DNA of 64,000 nucleotides, from NCBI GenBank assembly GCA_035628135.1, contig DASPKM010000009.1, positions 372,001 to 436,000 on the forward strand, read 5' to 3'. This document shows, in pieces, positions 36,055 to 43,895 of the stretch. Both the position numbers and the translations under genes were made by a program. Origin of the DNA: DASPKM01 sp035628135. Its GTDB lineage: Bacteria; Bacteroidota; Bacteroidia; Chitinophagales; Chitinophagaceae. A model generated the notes under the pieces. That model did no database searches. It saw nothing but the letters and a program-made list of their open reading frames with translations, and was not told where the DNA came from. How positions within the stretch are numbered: position 1 is the first letter of the stretch; each line of letters opens with the position of its first letter.

Positions 36055-36987
36055 TCCCGCTCTTGGCCCACCCGGTGCAAACAAAGCCAGCATTCTTGTT
36101 TTTTGCCCGTTGCTGAACATGAACATGCAGGGATCGTCGGTATAATCCATGTAGTTCATCGTCATTTCAACTGGAGAGCCTGCACAGGTGCTCAGGTGCG
36201 GATATGAAGGGCAGCCGAAATTGGCGGTGTTGTGCTGGGGCGTATCATCTACCAGGTCGTTGCCGCAGGCAGCATCTCCCCAAATGTGGCGGAGGTTTAA
36301 GTAATGGCCTACCTCGTGCGTAGCGGTCCTGCCTTTGTGGTAAGGCACTTGCAGGGCTCCGGTACGTCCAAAAGCTTTGTACCATACCACTACCCCATCC
36401 AGCTCGGGTGTAATGCCGGGATAATATGCATAGCCCAGGTATTTCTGCAGATCGCATACCCAGATGTTGAGCTTATGCGCAGGATCGACCACATCGCTGC
36501 CGCCGTTTTGAGAGAACTTCATTTGGTCATTGGCCGCCCAGCTTCTTTTGGTGGAGAATTTCCTGATGGTCTGGCTCAATACGAACCTTACGCCCACATT
36601 GGCGGTAACTCCGGTAAATATAGAAGGTACCTGGGACCGGTCGGCATTGCGCAGGTTAAAATCTTCGTTCAATACGTCAATTTGCGATTGGATCTGTGCA
36701 TCTGAAATATTCTCTTCGGTCGTATTGTACAGCACGTGCACAACCACTGGTATTTCGATGGTGCCGCCGCGCAGCACGGCCCCGTTCTCGATCAATTTCT
36801 TTGTAAAGGATTCCAGTTGCGACATTCTTAATCCCAACGAGGGGTCGGCTTGCAGTTGCAGGTTCACAACTTCATCGGCGGCGCAGGAACGTTGGTGTTG
36901 CTCTTCATTCTCGATTGAAGCAGTTTCATTTTTTCGGCAACTGAACAGGATCAATACGGCAATAGCAGCCAGTGTAATCTTTTTCAT
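36043..36987 (-). CDS. M43 (pappalysin)-family zinc metalloprotease lipoprotein
   Basis: 314 residues. The signal peptide ends LFSC (Cys17), a lipoprotein-type site. The catalytic motif is HEVGHYLNLRH with His224, Glu225, His228 and His234 as zinc ligands/base, and the Met-turn is MTMNYMDYTDD. The ending FSNGQKTRMLALF is typical of the family. M43 enzymes are secreted peptidases, and many Bacteroidota carry several. No T9SS sorting domain is present, so it is probably anchored by its lipid. Confidence 0.9.
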   Translation of the reverse strand: MKKITLAAIAVLILFSCRKNETASIENEEQHQRSCAADEVVNLQLQADPSLGLRMSQLESFTKKLIENGAVLRGGTIEIPVVVHVLYNTTEENISDAQIQSQIDVLNEDFNLRNADRSQVPSIFTGVTANVGVRFVLSQTIRKFSTKRSWAANDQMKFSQNGGSDVVDPAHKLNIWVCDLQKYLGYAYYPGITPELDGVVVWYKAFGRTGALQVPYHKGRTATHEVGHYLNLRHIWGDAACGNDLVDDTPQHNTANFGCPSYPHLSTCAGSPVEMTMNYMDYTDDPCMFMFSNGQKTRMLALFAPGGPRAGLGQ

Positions 36988-37063
36988 AGTGTTTTCTTTT
37001 TATGTGACAAGTAACCATACGGTATTACTTTAAGGTAAGGATTTAAGGAATGCAAAAAGTAAA

Positions 37064-37252
37064 ATGGGTATAAAAAACAAAGACCTTTCCACCCCGGGAA
37101 AGGCCTCCACCAATCATAATGCAATAACCCCCTACTCGTGGGTAGGTCAACTTACTACCAGCACAAGTTATCCGGTGCATAATGTTGAAACAACCGTAGA
37201 AACACCTGATTTTTTCTTTATCTTCCCTCTTCCCTTATTTCCATCACCTTAA
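37064..37252 (+). CDS. possible small protein or structured leader, uncertain
   Basis: A 62-codon frame begins at an ATG after an A-rich stretch, as favoured in this phylum, and ends 9 bases before the beta-helix gene. The peptide has no Cys, no signal peptide and an odd aromatic C-terminus (PDFFFIFPLPLFPSP). The same DNA holds two short hairpins (37084-37103 and 37131-37146), so an RNA leader is an alternative. I cannot assign a function. Confidence 0.3.
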   Translation: MGIKNKDLSTPGKASTNHNAITPYSWVGQLTTSTSYPVHNVETTVETPDFFFIFPLPLFPSP

Positions 37253-37261
37253 ACCATTCTT

Positions 37262-38092
37262 ATGTCAGCTATCATGTCAGCCATCCCACAGGCCCTTCAA
37301 TCGTTTGCAGATGCATCGATGGCCATGTTTGAACAAGGCAAAATACGGGCACTTGCATTGCCGGCCAACACCGTGCAGGTATGGCCCGGGGGCGCTACCT
37401 TCACCACCATCCAGGCGGCTATTAACAGCATCACCAATGCAAGCCCCCAGGTGGAATACCAGGTGGCGGTGGGCCCCGGCACTTATAATGAGACCGTAAC
37501 CATGATCGACTATATTTATATTACTGGCGCAGGATCGGATCAAACCACCATTACTGCAAATGCCACGGGCAGTCCTTTCAACGGCGTAGTAAATTCTTCT
37601 TCCAACAGCGGCATCAGCGAGGTAACGATCAAAGCTGTCGGTACCAACTGGGGCGACTGGCCTTGTGGCATTAAAATAATGGGCGCCGGCGAATTCCACA
37701 TCAGCGGCGTGAACATCATTACCACCGATAACAATGTGGCGGGTTGCAATGTCCGTGGCATCAGCAACAATACCGGTTCTTACACCGCGAACATTATCTT
37801 TGGACAAAGCACCTTGCAAGCCAGCGGCGTGCAGGAATCTACTGCTGTAGGAATAGAATTGTTCGGCATGAGCGGTGCCACTATATTTTGCAACCTAAGC
37901 GCCATCCAGGTTACCGGTGCAACTCAGACCTTTGGCGTAAGCACGGCAGTAAACGCAACCGCAACGCTTACGGATTGTAAGATCATCGCATCTACCTGGG
38001 CTTTGTATAATTCCGATGGGTCGGCACAGATAACCGCCAACCAGTGCACTATCGATGGACCGGTTTCTTCGGGAGTAGTAGTGAACAACTGA
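37262..38092 (+). CDS. right-handed beta-helix (pectin-lyase-fold) protein without signal peptide
   Basis: 276 residues. The start FTTIQAAINSITNAS and VGPGTYNETVTM (about 44-82) are typical of pectinesterase/pectate-lyase-type beta-helices, followed by short repeated strands (ITGAGSDQTTITANATG, ISEVTIKAVGTNWGDWP, FHISGVNIITTDNN). No catalytic residues are obvious. The N-terminus (MSAIMSAIPQALQSFADASM) is an amphipathic helix, not a signal peptide, which is odd for this fold. It may be cytosolic, a tail-fibre-like piece, or exported by another route. First gene of a compact run that continues to 43895. Confidence 0.7.
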   Translation: MSAIMSAIPQALQSFADASMAMFEQGKIRALALPANTVQVWPGGATFTTIQAAINSITNASPQVEYQVAVGPGTYNETVTMIDYIYITGAGSDQTTITANATGSPFNGVVNSSSNSGISEVTIKAVGTNWGDWPCGIKIMGAGEFHISGVNIITTDNNVAGCNVRGISNNTGSYTANIIFGQSTLQASGVQESTAVGIELFGMSGATIFCNLSAIQVTGATQTFGVSTAVNATATLTDCKIIASTWALYNSDGSAQITANQCTIDGPVSSGVVVNN

Positions 38093-38136
38093 TGAATGGC
38101 AGATTGGCAATTGTATTTTTAAATAAGAATTATAAC

Positions 38137-39774
38137 ATGATTAAACCCCTGATTTCATGCGTGCTTTTCATGGGCATGCTCGTTTACGCAAAAGCACAAA
38201 CAGATTACAACAATTACACCCAGCAAACGGCGCGCATCAATGCGCTGGCAACCGCACACCCGCAATTCGTGAAAGTGCAGTCCATTGCCAAAACGCCCGG
38301 AGGCAAAGACGTGTGGCAAATCAGCATAGGGTCCGGGAATGTGGCTGCTAAACCCGCCATTGCCATCATAGGCGGCGTGGAAGGTAACCATTTGCTGGGT
38401 GTTGAACTGGCCATCGGTTTTGCAGAAAGCCTGCTGCAGGGCAGTAATTCGGACAGCATCAAGGCCTTGCTGAACAAATCGACTTTCTATGTATTTCCCA
38501 ACATGAGTCCCGATGCCACCGAACAATATTTTGCAGCGCCCAGGTACGAAAGACAGGGTAACGGCAGTGTTACGGATGATGACCGCGACGGGAAAACCGA
38601 CGAAGACAAATACGATGACCTGGACGGCAATAAGAAAATAACATGGATGCGTGTTGAATCGCCTATCGGTGATTACAGGCTTCACCCCGATGATCCGCGT
38701 ATAATGGTGAAGGCCGACTTCAGCAAAGGTGAAAAAGGAACACACCTTTTATACAGCGAAGGCCTCGACAACGATAAGGACGGACAATTCAACGAAGATG
38801 GCGAAGGCGGGGTATGGTTCAATAAAAACCTTACATACCGTCACCCGTCCTTTACACAGGGATCGGGAGAATTTCCCGTTTCTGAAAACGAGAACCGCGC
38901 ATTGCTGGATAACCTGTTTGAGCTGTTCAATGTATATACCGTTGTCAGTTTCGGCAGCAACAACAATCTCTCCTCTCCCGTTGTGTACAATGCGGCCAAC
39001 GCCAACCAGCGTATTGTTGCGGGATGGCAGGAACAGGATGCGAAGCACAATGCGATGGTATCGGACTTATACAACAAGGTCACCAACCTGAAAGATGCAG
39101 CGAGAGTAAATCCAGGCGGCGGCGATCTTTTTTCGTGGGCATATTTTCACTATGGCCGTTATAGCTTCAGCACACCGGGATGGTGGGTGCCCAAATCGAA
39201 GCCAGACACAACCAAAAAAGAAAAGGCTTTTACGTTCGAAGATCCCGGCGCGCATTACCTGCGTTGGGCCGCGCAGCAAAACATCAGCAACACATTTACG
39301 CCGTGGACAGCAGTACAGCATCCTGATTTTCCCAATCAGAAAGTAGAAGTAGGCGGACTGGACCCATTCGTGCTGGTAAACCCTCCCTACAAACTGGTAC
39401 CCGACCTCGTAAAAAAACATTCCGAGTTCCTGGTAAAATTGGCGGGTTACCAACCTGAAACGGACATCATCAATGTAAAAACAGAAAAAGTAAATGCCGG
39501 GCTTACGAGGGTTACATTGCAGGTGATCAATAAAGGCGCTTTTGCCTCGCATTCCAAACTGGGTGAACGAAGCTATTGGGTAAAGCGCATCAATGTAAAA
39601 GTGAATACGTCGGGAAACCAATCGGTGGTGAGCGGAAAAAAATCGCAGCTATTGAACTCGCTGGAAGGTTATAGCTCGCAGCAGTTGTCCTGGCTGATCC
39701 GGGGCAGCGGCAAACTGACCATCGAGGCGGGCAGTCCTACCACGGGCACTAAAAAAGTCGACATTAATCTGTAA
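38137..39774 (+). CDS. M14 carboxypeptidase homologue with degenerate active site (pseudoenzyme)
   Basis: 545 residues from ATG 38137, with signal peptide (1-21, YAKAQ). The fold and length follow the neighbouring M14 enzyme: an Asp-rich calcium-loop-like insertion (DDDRDGKTDEDKYDDLDG, 147-164; DNDKDGQFNEDG, 211-222) and a C-terminal beta domain. The zinc motif HSNE of the neighbour is replaced by EGNH (82-85), the Arg of NPDAR by Thr (SPDAT, 124-128), the third zinc His by Gly273 (SFGSNN) and the catalytic Glu by Gly (STPGWWVP). These are by-eye alignments. The protein is therefore probably not a zinc peptidase. The intact paralogue starts 12 bases downstream. Confidence 0.82.
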   Translation: MIKPLISCVLFMGMLVYAKAQTDYNNYTQQTARINALATAHPQFVKVQSIAKTPGGKDVWQISIGSGNVAAKPAIAIIGGVEGNHLLGVELAIGFAESLLQGSNSDSIKALLNKSTFYVFPNMSPDATEQYFAAPRYERQGNGSVTDDDRDGKTDEDKYDDLDGNKKITWMRVESPIGDYRLHPDDPRIMVKADFSKGEKGTHLLYSEGLDNDKDGQFNEDGEGGVWFNKNLTYRHPSFTQGSGEFPVSENENRALLDNLFELFNVYTVVSFGSNNNLSSPVVYNAANANQRIVAGWQEQDAKHNAMVSDLYNKVTNLKDAARVNPGGGDLFSWAYFHYGRYSFSTPGWWVPKSKPDTTKKEKAFTFEDPGAHYLRWAAQQNISNTFTPWTAVQHPDFPNQKVEVGGLDPFVLVNPPYKLVPDLVKKHSEFLVKLAGYQPETDIINVKTEKVNAGLTRVTLQVINKGAFASHSKLGERSYWVKRINVKVNTSGNQSVVSGKKSQLLNSLEGYSSQQLSWLIRGSGKLTIEAGSPTTGTKKVDINL

Positions 39775-39786
39775 ACCCCCAATCGT

Positions 39787-41526
39787 ATGCAATCTCAACT
39801 GAAAAATATAATTGCTGCTTGCCTGTTGCTTGCTTTCGGCAATGCACAAGCGCAAAATGCAAACCAGATCTTCAAAGCAGCGGGCAGCCCCGCCAACCCC
39901 AAAGTGGTCGTAAGCTGGAATAAATATTATGATCACGGAGGTATTACACAAATATGCCGGAAAATAGCAGCGGCGTATCCCAACCTGGCAAAGCTGGAGT
40001 CTATCGGCAAATCGTTCAAGGGAAGGGATATGTGGGTATTGATCGTTACCGATTTCACCAAAGGTGATCCTGATAAAAAACCGGGAATGTACATCGACGG
40101 TAATATTCACTCGAACGAAGTGCAGGGCGCCGAGTTTGCTTTGTACACCGCCTGGTACCTGACGGAAACTTTTGCCGACACCAGGTTCATACAGGAGCTG
40201 CTGGCGGACAAAGTATTTTATATCGTTCCAACGATCAATCCCGATGCGAGGGACAGCTATTTTCACGATCCCAATACCGGAAGTTCTCCCCGTAGCGGCG
40301 TGATACCGGTAGACAATGACCGCGATGGCGAAGTGAATGAAGATGGCTACGACGACCTGGACGGAGATGGACACATCGTTTTCATGCGCCGCAAAAACCC
40401 CAATGGCAGGCTGCGCGTTGACCCCGCAGACCGGCGCCGCATGATTACCGTTAGCGCGGATGAAAAAGGCGATTATGAATTTTTAGGATTGGAAGGGAAA
40501 GACAACGACGGCGATGGACAGGTGAACGAGGATGGTTATACGTTTGAATACGATCCGAACCGCGATTGGGGATGGGGGTGGCAACCCAACTACATACAGA
40601 ATGGCGCATATAAGTATCCCTTCTCGCTTCCCGAGAACCGCAACGTGATGAATTTCGTGATGAAGCATCCAAATATTGCAGCGGCACAATCGTACCACAA
40701 TGCGGGCGGCATGATCCTGCGTGGTCCCGGTGGCCAGGAAGATGTCGGCACATACAATGCACAAGACCTGCAGGTGTACGACGCCATCGGTAAAAAAGGC
40801 GAGGAGCTTATTCCCGGCTATCGTTACCTGGTAGTATACAAAGACCTGTATTCAGCGTATGGCGGTGAGTTGGATTGGTTTTACGGAGGCCGCGGCATAT
40901 TCACGTACTCCAATGAATTGTGGACGCCTTACCTGATGTTCAACAAGGATGCGACCCGCGACCCACAGGACAATGCATCGTACCAGTTCGACCGTTTCCT
41001 GCTGTTCCAGGATGCATTCATCGACTGGCACGAGTACGACCATCCGCAGTATGGCAAAATAGAGATCGGTGGGTTCAAGAAAAATTTCGGCCGTGCGCAT
41101 CCCGGCTTTTTGTTGGAAAGCGATGCCCACCGCAACATGGCCTTCACCATTTATCACTGCTATCATACGCCGAAGCTGCAAATAGATACCATCATGGAAA
41201 GAGACCTGGGCGATGGATTGCGCGAGATCACTGCCGTTGTTTCCAACACGCGCCTGATGCCCACGCATTCCAGCCAGGACTTGAAATTCAAGATCGAAAG
41301 GCCCGATTATATCACTTTGAGCGGTCTTAATGTCATTGCAGGCATGGTGGTAGAAAACCCTGACCTGAACATTACCGCCGAGCAAAAGAACAATCCCGCA
41401 ACAGTGCAGGTAGATAATATCCCGGGATTAAACGATGTTACCGTGCGATGGATCGTACAGGGCACAGGAAGATATACTGTTACGGTAGACAGCAGGAAAG
41501 GCGGAACGGTGAGCAAATCAAGATAA
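39787..41526 (+). CDS. M14 family zinc carboxypeptidase, intact active site
   Basis: 579 residues with a signal peptide (1-23, NAQAQ). The zinc ligands are His108 and Glu111 (GNIHSNEVQG) and His304 (QSYHNAGG), the substrate Arg is Arg155 (NPDARDSY) and the catalytic Glu is Glu377 (FTYSNELW). An Asp-rich insertion (DNDRDGEVNEDGYDDLDGDG, 176-195; DNDGDGQVNEDG, 239-250) resembles calcium-binding thrombospondin-3-type loops, and a C-terminal beta sandwich (about 440-579) follows. It removes C-terminal residues from peptides, probably in the periplasm or outside. It is preceded by a dead paralogue and followed 6 bases later by the MtnA-aldolase fusion. Confidence 0.92.
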   Translation: MQSQLKNIIAACLLLAFGNAQAQNANQIFKAAGSPANPKVVVSWNKYYDHGGITQICRKIAAAYPNLAKLESIGKSFKGRDMWVLIVTDFTKGDPDKKPGMYIDGNIHSNEVQGAEFALYTAWYLTETFADTRFIQELLADKVFYIVPTINPDARDSYFHDPNTGSSPRSGVIPVDNDRDGEVNEDGYDDLDGDGHIVFMRRKNPNGRLRVDPADRRRMITVSADEKGDYEFLGLEGKDNDGDGQVNEDGYTFEYDPNRDWGWGWQPNYIQNGAYKYPFSLPENRNVMNFVMKHPNIAAAQSYHNAGGMILRGPGGQEDVGTYNAQDLQVYDAIGKKGEELIPGYRYLVVYKDLYSAYGGELDWFYGGRGIFTYSNELWTPYLMFNKDATRDPQDNASYQFDRFLLFQDAFIDWHEYDHPQYGKIEIGGFKKNFGRAHPGFLLESDAHRNMAFTIYHCYHTPKLQIDTIMERDLGDGLREITAVVSNTRLMPTHSSQDLKFKIERPDYITLSGLNVIAGMVVENPDLNITAEQKNNPATVQVDNIPGLNDVTVRWIVQGTGRYTVTVDSRKGGTVSKSR

Positions 41527-41532
41527 GCAGCA

Positions 41533-43251
41533 ATGAAAGTCAACGGAAAAAATTTCAGGACCATCTGGCTCTCTGAAGACAACAGCTTCATCAACATTAT
41601 CGACCAGCGGCAGCTGCCGCACCAGTTCGTAATTGAAGAACTGCGCTCGGTAGCCGATATGGCGCAGGCTATTAAAGACATGCACCTGCGCGGCGCTCCG
41701 CTTATTGGCGTAGCCGCCGGTTATGCAATGTACCTGGCCGCATTGGAAGCCATCAATACCGATAATTTCGATGGGCACCTTGCAGCATGCGCGCAAACCT
41801 TAAGGGCCACACGGCCTACCGCGGTAAATCTTCAATGGGCCATCGACAGGCAACTGCAGGAAATGGCAAAGAGTGGAACGCCAGAACAAAAAATACAAAT
41901 AGCCAGGGAAACTGCCGATAGCATTGCGGATGAAGACGTGGCATCGTGTAAGAACATCGGGCAGCACGGCATGCAGATTATAGAAGCAATCAGCAACAAA
42001 AAGAATGGAGAGCGTATAAACATACTTACGCATTGCAATGCGGGGTGGCTTGCTTGTGTTGACTATGGCACTGCCACCGCTCCCATTTACGAAGCTTTTG
42101 CAAAAGGCATCGACTTACATGTATGGGTAGACGAAACGCGGCCACGCAACCAAGGCGCTAACCTTACCGCCTGGGAATTATTGAACGAAGGCATACCGCA
42201 TACGGTGATCACCGATAATGCTGGCGGGCACCTGATGCAGCACGGCATGGTAGACATGGTGATAACCGGCGCCGACAGGGTTACACGCTCCGGCGATGTG
42301 GCCAATAAGATCGGCACCTACCTGAAAGCGCTGGCTGCTGCCGATAATAAAATACCGCTGTACGTGGCATTTCCTTCATCCACGTTCGATTGGGATATCC
42401 GCGACGGACTAAGTGAAATACATATTGAAGAAAGAAGTGGCGACGAAGTGCGTTATGTGCAGGGATGGCACGAGGACAGCATAAAAAAAGTATTGGTTAC
42501 GCCGGCTGGCAGCCAAGCCTCCAATTATGGATTTGATGTAACGCCATCCAGGTTGATCGCAGGTCTTATTACCGAGCGAGGCGTTTGCTCCGCCAATGAG
42601 CACAGCATTCTTGAATTATATCCGGGCCACGGCGGCGTACAGGAAGAAGCCATCAGTTTCCATTGCAATTGGATAAAGTTGCCGCCGCTGGAACTTGAAC
42701 AAATCGATGCATTGAATGTTTGGCGCGAGAAGCTGTACAACGCGGGCCTCGTGGGCGTTACGCCCGAAGGCATCGGGTATGGTAATGTTAGCGCCAGAGT
42801 ATGGGAACACCAGTTTGTAATTACGGGTGCTGCCACCGGCAGCATTAAAAACCTTGGTGCGGAACACTATGCGCTGGTGGCGGGCTACAACGTCGAAGCC
42901 AATGAACTTACCGCTAAAGGTCCTATCCAGCCTTCGTCTGAATCGCTGACGCATGCCATGATCTATGAATGCGGCCAAAATGTCAATGCGATTTTCCATG
43001 TGCACCACCCCGGTCTATGGAGAAAGTTGATGGACAACTTGCCTTATACCGGGTCTGACATGTCTTATCATACGCCGTCATGGGAAATCGAGCGGTTGTT
43101 CAGGGAACACAACCTGGCGGAAAACAAAATGTTCGCTATGGCTGGCCATATACATGGCGTGATCGTTTTTGGAAATAGCCTGCAGGAGGCCGGTGAATTA
43201 TTATTTCATGCAATAGAACACAACGACCCATTTCCTGCCAACGTACAATGA
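41533..43251 (+). CDS. mtnA: fusion: methylthioribose-1-phosphate isomerase (MtnA) + class II aldolase/adducin domain
   Basis: 572 residues, no signal peptide. Residues 1-365 are a complete MtnA: HLRGAPLIGVAAGYAM, RATRPTAVNLQWAI, the catalytic Cys168 (THCNAGWLA) and Asp248 (ITGADRV). Residues 385-572 are a class II aldolase domain: GYGNVSAR, TGAATG, the catalytic-type Glu470 (QPSSES), the metal ligands His489/His491 (FHVHH) and His541 (GHIHGVIVFG). MtnA turns methylthioribose-1-P into methylthioribulose-1-P. The fused domain could dehydrate it (MtnB-like, Met salvage) or cleave it to dihydroxyacetone-P and an aldehyde (shunt aldolase). The pathway is inferred; the domains are clear. YdcF gene overlaps by 4 bases (ATGA). 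Confidence 0.9.
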   Translation: MKVNGKNFRTIWLSEDNSFINIIDQRQLPHQFVIEELRSVADMAQAIKDMHLRGAPLIGVAAGYAMYLAALEAINTDNFDGHLAACAQTLRATRPTAVNLQWAIDRQLQEMAKSGTPEQKIQIARETADSIADEDVASCKNIGQHGMQIIEAISNKKNGERINILTHCNAGWLACVDYGTATAPIYEAFAKGIDLHVWVDETRPRNQGANLTAWELLNEGIPHTVITDNAGGHLMQHGMVDMVITGADRVTRSGDVANKIGTYLKALAAADNKIPLYVAFPSSTFDWDIRDGLSEIHIEERSGDEVRYVQGWHEDSIKKVLVTPAGSQASNYGFDVTPSRLIAGLITERGVCSANEHSILELYPGHGGVQEEAISFHCNWIKLPPLELEQIDALNVWREKLYNAGLVGVTPEGIGYGNVSARVWEHQFVITGAATGSIKNLGAEHYALVAGYNVEANELTAKGPIQPSSESLTHAMIYECGQNVNAIFHVHHPGLWRKLMDNLPYTGSDMSYHTPSWEIERLFREHNLAENKMFAMAGHIHGVIVFGNSLQEAGELLFHAIEHNDPFPANVQ

Positions 43252-43895
43252 TCGATCCGCATATAATAGCATGGGCAAAAACACTTTGGGACTATCATCA
43301 CATGCGCCATGCGCTGCAAAAAAGCGATTGCATTTTTGCATTAGGCAGCCACGACCTGCGGGTGGCAGACCGCGCAGCTGAATTATACCTGGAAGGATGG
43401 GCGCCATTGGTTATTTTTTCCGGCGGACTGGGAAACGTTACCAAGGGCGTATGGACAGAACCAGAGGCCGACCAATTTGCGCGCATAGCGGTGACCAAAG
43501 GCGTTCCGTCCGAAGCCATCCTCATCGAGAACCGGTCAACGAACACCGGCGAAAATGTTTTGTTTACGCGGCAACTCCTGGCGGCAAAAAATATAGACCC
43601 CCGATCTTTTATACTGGTACAGAAGCCTTACATGGAAAGAAGAACGTTCGCAACGTTTCAAAAACAATGGCCGGGCAAGCAAATGATCGTAACCTCTCCG
43701 CAAATAACTTTTGAAGCATACCCAACAGCAGACATCCCAATGGAAAGGGTCATCAACATCATGGTGGGCGACCTGCAGCGCATTAAATACTATCCTGAAA
43801 AAGGATTTCAAACATACCAGGAAATACCGCCCCATGTATGGAACGCCTTCGAAGAATTGGTAAACGCAGGGTTTGATAAGCACCTGATGAAATGA
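43248..43895 (+). CDS. YdcF/DUF218-family protein
   Basis: 215 residues, no signal peptide. The DUF218 hallmarks are present: FALGSHDLRVADRAAEL, PLVIFSGGLG, EADQFARIAVTKGVP, ILIENRSTNTGENVLFTRQ and ILVQKPYMERRTF. Length and lack of membrane segment match E. coli YdcF, reported to bind S-adenosylmethionine, rather than membrane-bound SanA. Its ATG overlaps the MtnA fusion stop (ATGA), so the two are translationally coupled, which hints at a role in the same methionine/methylthioribose metabolism; inference only. Its TGA abuts the convergent esterase stop in TGATCA. Confidence 0.85.
   Translation: MIDPHIIAWAKTLWDYHHMRHALQKSDCIFALGSHDLRVADRAAELYLEGWAPLVIFSGGLGNVTKGVWTEPEADQFARIAVTKGVPSEAILIENRSTNTGENVLFTRQLLAAKNIDPRSFILVQKPYMERRTFATFQKQWPGKQMIVTSPQITFEAYPTADIPMERVINIMVGDLQRIKYYPEKGFQTYQEIPPHVWNAFEELVNAGFDKHLMK

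Noticed and set aside
37084..37146. Two hairpins as a riboswitch or terminator
   Set aside because: The stems are short (5-7 bp), have no T-run and lie within a possible small frame; no known riboswitch core could be recognised.
39649..40374. 241-codon minus-strand frame overlapping the two M14 genes
   Set aside because: Antisense to the catalytic zinc motif of the intact enzyme; no start context and no domain.
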